A DNA stretch of 10,503 nt, taken from positions 1 to 10,503 of the forward strand of contig CBDVAK010000113.1 of the NCBI GenBank assembly GCA_965371945.1, read 5' to 3'. The stretch is from CBDVAK01 sp965371945. GTDB taxonomy: Bacteria > Pseudomonadota > Gammaproteobacteria > Competibacterales > JAHEDQ01. This document shows, one piece after another, positions 7,842-10,503 of this stretch (positions are counted from its first letter, which is position 1; each line of letters opens with the position of its first letter). Both the position numbers and the translations under genes were made by a program. A model generated the notes under the pieces. That model was given only the letters and a program-made list of their open reading frames with translations. It had not been told where the DNA came from and did not search any database.

Positions 7842-8252
7842 TCAGCCTCGTGCACGGGCGCTGGTCACGCCCTGTTCGATCGCCGCGTCCAGGAGCTCCG
7901 GCTCCAGTATCGGCTTGCTCAGATAGGCGTCGAACCCGACCTCGAGAAAATGCTCACGGTCACCCTTCATTGCGTGGGAGGTGAGCGCGACCACCGGCAG
8001 TTGACGCAGACCGGGCACCGCCCGCAGGCGCCGCAGCAGCTCGACCCCATCCATGCCCGGCAGCGCGATGTCACACAACACCACATCCGGCAGGCTGTCG
8101 CCGCCCTGCCCCAGCACCTCCAGCGCGGCGAAGCCATCCGCCACCGACTCGATATCGAACCTGCCCTCAAGCAGGGCGTATATCAGGTCACGATTGTCGA
8201 CGTTGTCCTCAATCAGCAGCAGGGTCTGCAAACGAGCGTTCTTCACAGGCAT
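7842..8252 (-). CDS. Stand-alone receiver (CheY/DivK-like) response regulator
   Basis: A 136-residue protein that is a single receiver domain with no output domain. Key residues are present: acidic pocket E15-D16, phosphoacceptor D61 in CDIALPGMDG, T91 and K113-P114 in LSKP. Such proteins relay phosphate between a kinase and a phosphotransfer partner, or bind a target allosterically. As first gene of the leftward operon and 5 bases before the hybrid kinase, it is the obvious candidate partner of that kinase; this pairing is inference. The ATG at 8252-8250 has only a weak GGAA 12 bases upstream. An extended -10 promoter candidate lies about 45 bases upstream of the ATG. The final residues after the domain are a short basic tail (SARARG). 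Confidence 0.93.
   Translation of the reverse strand: MPVKNARLQTLLLIEDNVDNRDLIYALLEGRFDIESVADGFAALEVLGQGGDSLPDVVLCDIALPGMDGVELLRRLRAVPGLRQLPVVALTSHAMKGDREHFLEVGFDAYLSKPILEPELLDAAIEQGVTSARARG
7846..7849 (-). promoter_or_regulatory. Ribosome binding site supporting the GTG start of the hybrid kinase
   Basis: GAGG on the minus strand lies 9 bases before GTG at 7836-7834, within the last codons of the receiver gene. The internal ATG at codon 8 has no comparable site, which favours the GTG start. Confidence 0.5.
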
Positions 8253-8295
8253 CGGTGGCGTGGTTTCCAGGCAAAAAAGAAGTAGTACCGCAGGA

Positions 8296-8304
8296 AGTAT
8301 AGCA
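8296..8304 (-). promoter_or_regulatory. Candidate extended -10 promoter of the leftward operon
   Basis: On the minus strand the sequence reads TGCTATACT, a match to the extended -10 pattern TGN followed by a TATAAT-like hexamer (5 of 6). No good -35 hexamer is seen at the usual distance, which is common for extended -10 promoters. A start about 7 bases downstream would leave a leader of roughly 35-40 bases before the receiver ATG. Confidence 0.45.
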
Positions 8305-8318
8305 ATCGCGCGGCGATT
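8304..8318. repeat. 15-base palindrome (AATCGC-GCG-GCGATT), possible operator
   Basis: Perfect 6-base inverted arms (8304-8309 and 8313-8318) separated by 3 bases. It abuts the extended -10 candidate of the leftward operon on its upstream side, where an operator or activator site could lie. The arms are short and G/C-rich, so chance is possible. Confidence 0.4.
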
Positions 8319-8373
8319 TCGCGGGCATGTTGATACTATGCTTTGACTTGCACCTTTTCCATTCGGCCCGCGA

Positions 8374-8397
8374 CCTCACTCAGGGCCTCACTCAGGG
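8374..8397 (+). repeat. Perfect 12-base tandem repeat (CCTCACTCAGGG twice) upstream of the phosphatase start
   Basis: The unit occurs at 8374-8385 and 8386-8397, followed by a partial third copy (CCTCA at 8398-8402). If the phosphatase gene begins at 8327 the repeat would encode LTQG twice; if it begins at 8426 the repeat is in the 5' leader. Confidence 0.75.
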
Positions 8398-8425
8398 CCT
8401 CAGCGGCAAGCTCAGCGACAACGCC

Positions 8426-9733
8426 ATGACCTCGTCCATCTCCGCACAGCTGCAACCGACCGGGAAAACCGACGACTTCGGTCGCCACCTCGAAATGCTG
8501 GTGGGCGTTACCCAGGAGTTCGCCACCTCGCTGGACCTCGACGAGACCCTCCAGCACAGCGCCGAACGGGTACGTGAACTGCTGTCCGCCGAGGCCTCAT
8601 CGCTGTTCCTGCTCGAAGACGGGCAACTGGTCTGCCGTGCCGCATCCGGCCCCATCGACATTACCGGCCTGACGCTGGCCCTGGATCAGGGCATCATCGG
8701 CCGGACGGTGCGCCACAACCGCCCGTTCATGGTTCGGGATGTGAAGGCCGACTCCGACTTCGCCGGCACCGTCGATCAAACCACGGGCTTTATCACTCGC
8801 TCCATTCTGAGCGTGCCACTACGCGTCAAGCAGACCTGCATCGGCGCACTGGAATTGATCAACAAGGCCGACCGCGACGGCCTGTTCAATCAGCACGATC
8901 AGGAAGTCCTCATGGCCCTGGCCTCACTGGCCGCGCTGGCCATCCACAATGCGCGCATGGCCGGCGCCCTGGTCGAACAAGAGCGCCTGCGTCATGAGTT
9001 GGCGCTGGCTCGGGTGATCCAGTCCAGCTTGCTGCCGACGCCGATGAAGGACCCCTGCTGCATCGCCGGCCTCAACCTGCCGGCACGCGAGGTCTCCGGC
9101 GACTTCTTCGACTATATGCCACTGGGCGATGGGCGCCTGGCCTTCAACCTCGCCGATGTGGCCGGCAAGGGCATGGACGCCGCGCTGCTGATGGCCAAGA
9201 CCTCCAGCCTGCTACGCTGCCTCGGCAAGCAGTTGACCCGGCCCGACGAGTTGCTGGCACGCGTCAATGATGAGCTCTGCGAGACCGCCACCCGCGGCAA
9301 ATTCGTGACCGTGGTGGCCGGTGTACTCGACCCCGTGAGCGGTGAAGTCGTACTGGCCAACGCCGGACACCAGCCGCCATTGCTGCACCGTGGCGGCAAT
9401 GACTTCATCGAGTTCCCGGCACCCTCACCGCCGATAGGCGTGATTCCCGGGCTGTCGTTCCCGATCACCCGGCTGACCCTGGGCGAATCCGCCCTGTACC
9501 TGTTCACCGACGGCCTGACCGAGGCCAAAGACGATGATGGCCGCAGTGTCGAGGTCACCGGGGTACAGCACCTCATTCACCGGTTCGCGTCACTACCGAA
9601 GCAGGAGCGGATCGAGCATATAGCCGACGCGATTGCCGGAAACGGCGGTAAACTACACGACGACATCACCCTGCTGGTGCTCGAAGGCGCGTCCCCCACC
9701 CAGTCACCGCACCATCGAGGCAGCGCGACATGA
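8426..9733 (+). CDS. GAF-domain PP2C/SpoIIE-type serine phosphatase (RsbU-like)
   Basis: A soluble 435-residue protein (from this start) that should remove phosphate from a phosphoserine STAS protein in a partner switch. GAF covers about 25-180, a helical linker with LARVIQSSLLP about 180-205, and PP2C about 205-420. The four expected metal-site aspartates are present: D226 in VSGDFFDY, D244 in LADVAGKGMDAAL, D362 in FTDGLTEA and D413 in DDITLLV; NAGHQPPLL is also typical. The GAF domain probably binds a small ligand or a partner and gates the phosphatase; the ligand is unknown. The start is uncertain. The frame is open to ATG at 8327, but the codons just after that ATG (TTG ATA CTA TGC TTT) do not fit the gene's usual G/C-ending codons, so 8426 is preferred; neither start has a clear Shine-Dalgarno. 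The stop overlaps the next ATG by 4 bases. Confidence 0.9.
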   Translation: MTSSISAQLQPTGKTDDFGRHLEMLVGVTQEFATSLDLDETLQHSAERVRELLSAEASSLFLLEDGQLVCRAASGPIDITGLTLALDQGIIGRTVRHNRPFMVRDVKADSDFAGTVDQTTGFITRSILSVPLRVKQTCIGALELINKADRDGLFNQHDQEVLMALASLAALAIHNARMAGALVEQERLRHELALARVIQSSLLPTPMKDPCCIAGLNLPAREVSGDFFDYMPLGDGRLAFNLADVAGKGMDAALLMAKTSSLLRCLGKQLTRPDELLARVNDELCETATRGKFVTVVAGVLDPVSGEVVLANAGHQPPLLHRGGNDFIEFPAPSPPIGVIPGLSFPITRLTLGESALYLFTDGLTEAKDDDGRSVEVTGVQHLIHRFASLPKQERIEHIADAIAGNGGKLHDDITLLVLEGASPTQSPHHRGSAT

Positions 9734-10152
9734 ACCACCCCAACAGCTTATTTCAGCTTCGCTTCCCCGCGCTGGCGGACAACCTCAAGATGATGCGCTG
9801 CGTGGTCGAGGCGGCCGCCTGCCGGGCCGGATGCGACCCGGATCTGTGCACACATATCGTCATCGCGGTCAATGAGGCCTGCATGAATATCATTCAACAT
9901 GGCTATGTCGATGACCCAACAGGTGAAATCGAAATGGAAATCCTGAATAATGGCGGGGTTCTGGAGTTTCAGTTACGTGACAGTGCACCCAGCGTCGCTA
10001 TCGAGAGCGTGCAACCACGCGCCCTCGACGACCTGCGCCCCGGTGGCTTGGGGACCCACTTCATCCGTGAAATAATGGATGAATTCACGCTCACTCCCGG
10101 ACCCAATGGAACCGGCAATGTGTGGCGCCTGACCAAGGCCATCGACGGTTGA
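9730..10152 (+). CDS. RsbW/SpoIIAB-type ATP-binding protein (anti-sigma factor / STAS serine kinase)
   Basis: A 140-residue protein of the small GHKL (HATPase_c_2) kinase family, expected to phosphorylate the STAS protein encoded next and to sequester a target such as a sigma factor or an adaptor. The N-box is AVNEACMNIIQHGY with E49 and N53, the expected catalytic and Mg-binding residues. The G2 box is GGLGTHFI (G105, G106, G108), and the block PRALDDLRPGGLG is typical of proteobacterial members. The G1 region reads RDSAPSV (D84), where the usual glycine of DxG is an alanine, so nucleotide binding may be modified. The N-terminal part is rich in cysteine (C24, C31, C35, C40, C51). The ATG overlaps the phosphatase stop by 4 bases, with GAGG 9 bases upstream. 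The cognate sigma factor or other target is not in this window. Confidence 0.92.
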   Translation: MNHPNSLFQLRFPALADNLKMMRCVVEAAACRAGCDPDLCTHIVIAVNEACMNIIQHGYVDDPTGEIEMEILNNGGVLEFQLRDSAPSVAIESVQPRALDDLRPGGLGTHFIREIMDEFTLTPGPNGTGNVWRLTKAIDG

Positions 10153-10167
10153 AAACTTATAACTTCT

Positions 10168-10171
10168 GGAG
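10168..10171 (+). promoter_or_regulatory. Ribosome binding site of the STAS gene
   Basis: GGAG 9 bases before the ATG at 10181, in the only gap (28 bases) of the rightward operon. It is the best Shine-Dalgarno of that operon and fits a high STAS-to-kinase ratio, as partner switches usually require. Confidence 0.5.
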
Positions 10172-10180
10172 TAGTGGGCA

Positions 10181-10503
10181 ATGCAATATCCCTTGACCGA
10201 GCAAGATGGCTTCCTGGTGGTATCACTCAGCGGAGACGTCGACCTGTCCACTTCACCGGACGCTCGCAAGGCCATCCTGGATGCCCTGAACCAGGACAAG
10301 GGCGTCATGGTGGACCTCTCCGGGGTCGCCTATCTGGATAGCTCCGGGGTCGCCAGCCTGGTCGAGGCCTATCAGGTCGCGCGCGGCAAGGACCAGGCAT
10401 TCGGCTTGGTCGGAGTCAGCAGCAGCGCCCTCAGCGTGCTCAAACTCGCCCGTCTGGACACGGTGTTTCCGATCCATGAGTCCGTGGCCGCGGCTGCCGG
10501 ATA
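10181..10503 (+). CDS. STAS-domain anti-sigma factor antagonist (SpoIIAA/RsbV-like), stop not in window
   Basis: The open frame gives 107 codons starting MQYPLTEQDGFLVVSLSG and containing LSGVAYLDSSGVASLVEA. DSSG (D53-G56) is the phosphorylation loop of SpoIIAA/RsbV-like proteins; one of S54/S55, probably S54 by analogy with RsbV, would be the kinase target. It is the expected substrate of the kinase and phosphatase encoded just upstream. In its unphosphorylated form it would bind the kinase and release the kinase's target, or act on an effector itself. The length is about that of a complete single STAS domain, and the last two bases of the window are TA in frame, so the stop may fall at the next base. 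The ATG has GGAG 9 bases upstream and lies 28 bases after the kinase stop. Confidence 0.93.
   Translation, partial: MQYPLTEQDGFLVVSLSGDVDLSTSPDARKAILDALNQDKGVMVDLSGVAYLDSSGVASLVEAYQVARGKDQAFGLVGVSSSALSVLKLARLDTVFPIHESVAAAAG

Larger units (their letters stand above)
8253..8425. other. Divergent intergenic region between the phosphorelay/c-di-GMP operon and the partner-switching operon
   Basis: About 170 bases between the two head-to-head start codons, if the phosphatase starts at 8426. It contains an extended -10 candidate for the leftward operon, a short palindrome next to it, and a 12-base tandem repeat near the phosphatase start. A rightward promoter is not clear; GATACT at 8332-8337 is a weak -10 candidate without a matching -35. 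If the phosphatase starts at 8327 instead, the intergenic region shrinks to 8253-8326. Confidence 0.7.

Noticed and set aside
6340..7926. Long plus-strand open frame (528 codons) opposite the hybrid kinase
   Set aside because: It is antisense to a kinase gene with all expected motifs. Its translation is rich in His, Gln, Arg and Leu, without a recognisable domain, as expected for an antisense frame in GC-rich DNA.
8343..8371. TTGACT at 8343-8348 as a -35 box for the phosphatase operon
   Set aside because: The region 17 bases downstream is GGCCCG, so no -10 hexamer fits; it is not a convincing sigma-70 promoter.
8336..8779. Minus-strand open frames over the start of the phosphatase gene
   Set aside because: They lie across the GAF coding region in other frames, lack ribosome binding sites and show no recognisable protein.
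9969..10477. Minus-strand open frames over the kinase and STAS genes
   Set aside because: Shadows of the kinase and STAS coding frames, which carry the conserved motifs.

Overview
The window is a dense, GC-rich stretch of bacterial DNA with a strong preference for G or C in third codon positions. Domain styles (GGDEF-EAL proteins with PAS and double-Cache-like sensors, a GAF-HisKA hybrid kinase, and a three-gene phosphatase/kinase/STAS partner-switching set) suggest a gammaproteobacterium, possibly of the purple-sulfur or halophilic type. That placement is an inference from general protein character; the window holds no rRNA or other marker. I see no tRNA, rRNA, mobile element or CRISPR array. 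The only stretch without a firmly assigned gene is the divergent intergenic region at about 8253-8425.

Layout. Two transcription units diverge from about 8253-8425. Leftward (minus strand) run a stand-alone receiver protein (8252-7842), a membrane-bound hybrid histidine kinase with GAF and two C-terminal receivers (7836-5299), a REC-PAS-GGDEF-EAL response regulator (5302-3164), a membrane sensor-PAS-GGDEF-EAL protein (3161-171), and the 5' part of a DNA-deoxyinosine/uracil glycosylase-like gene (199 to beyond the left edge). Neighbours overlap or lie 2-5 bases apart, so this reads as one operon. Rightward (plus strand) run a GAF-SpoIIE/PP2C phosphatase (8426-9733), an RsbW/SpoIIAB-type ATP-binding kinase (9730-10152) and a STAS anti-sigma-antagonist (10181 to the right edge, probably only its stop codon missing).

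How the parts may work together. The left operon looks like a phosphorelay feeding c-di-GMP metabolism: kinase and free receiver upstream, a receiver-controlled GGDEF-EAL enzyme next, then a membrane GGDEF-EAL enzyme with its own periplasmic sensor. The two GGDEF-EAL proteins look complementary. The first has an intact GGDEF with an RxxD inhibitory site, but its EAL domain carries DH where the metal-binding DD pair is expected. The second has a GGDEF without RxxD and a fully conserved EAL site. The right operon is a self-contained partner switch: phosphatase dephosphorylates the STAS protein, kinase rephosphorylates it, and the STAS protein or the kinase acts on an unseen target. Head-to-head arrangement suggests the two circuits are co-regulated or cross-talk, in the manner of the Hsb system of Pseudomonas. 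This link is inference.

The least certain points are the start of the phosphatase (8426 or 8327), the promoters, and the functional effect of the divergent catalytic residues.
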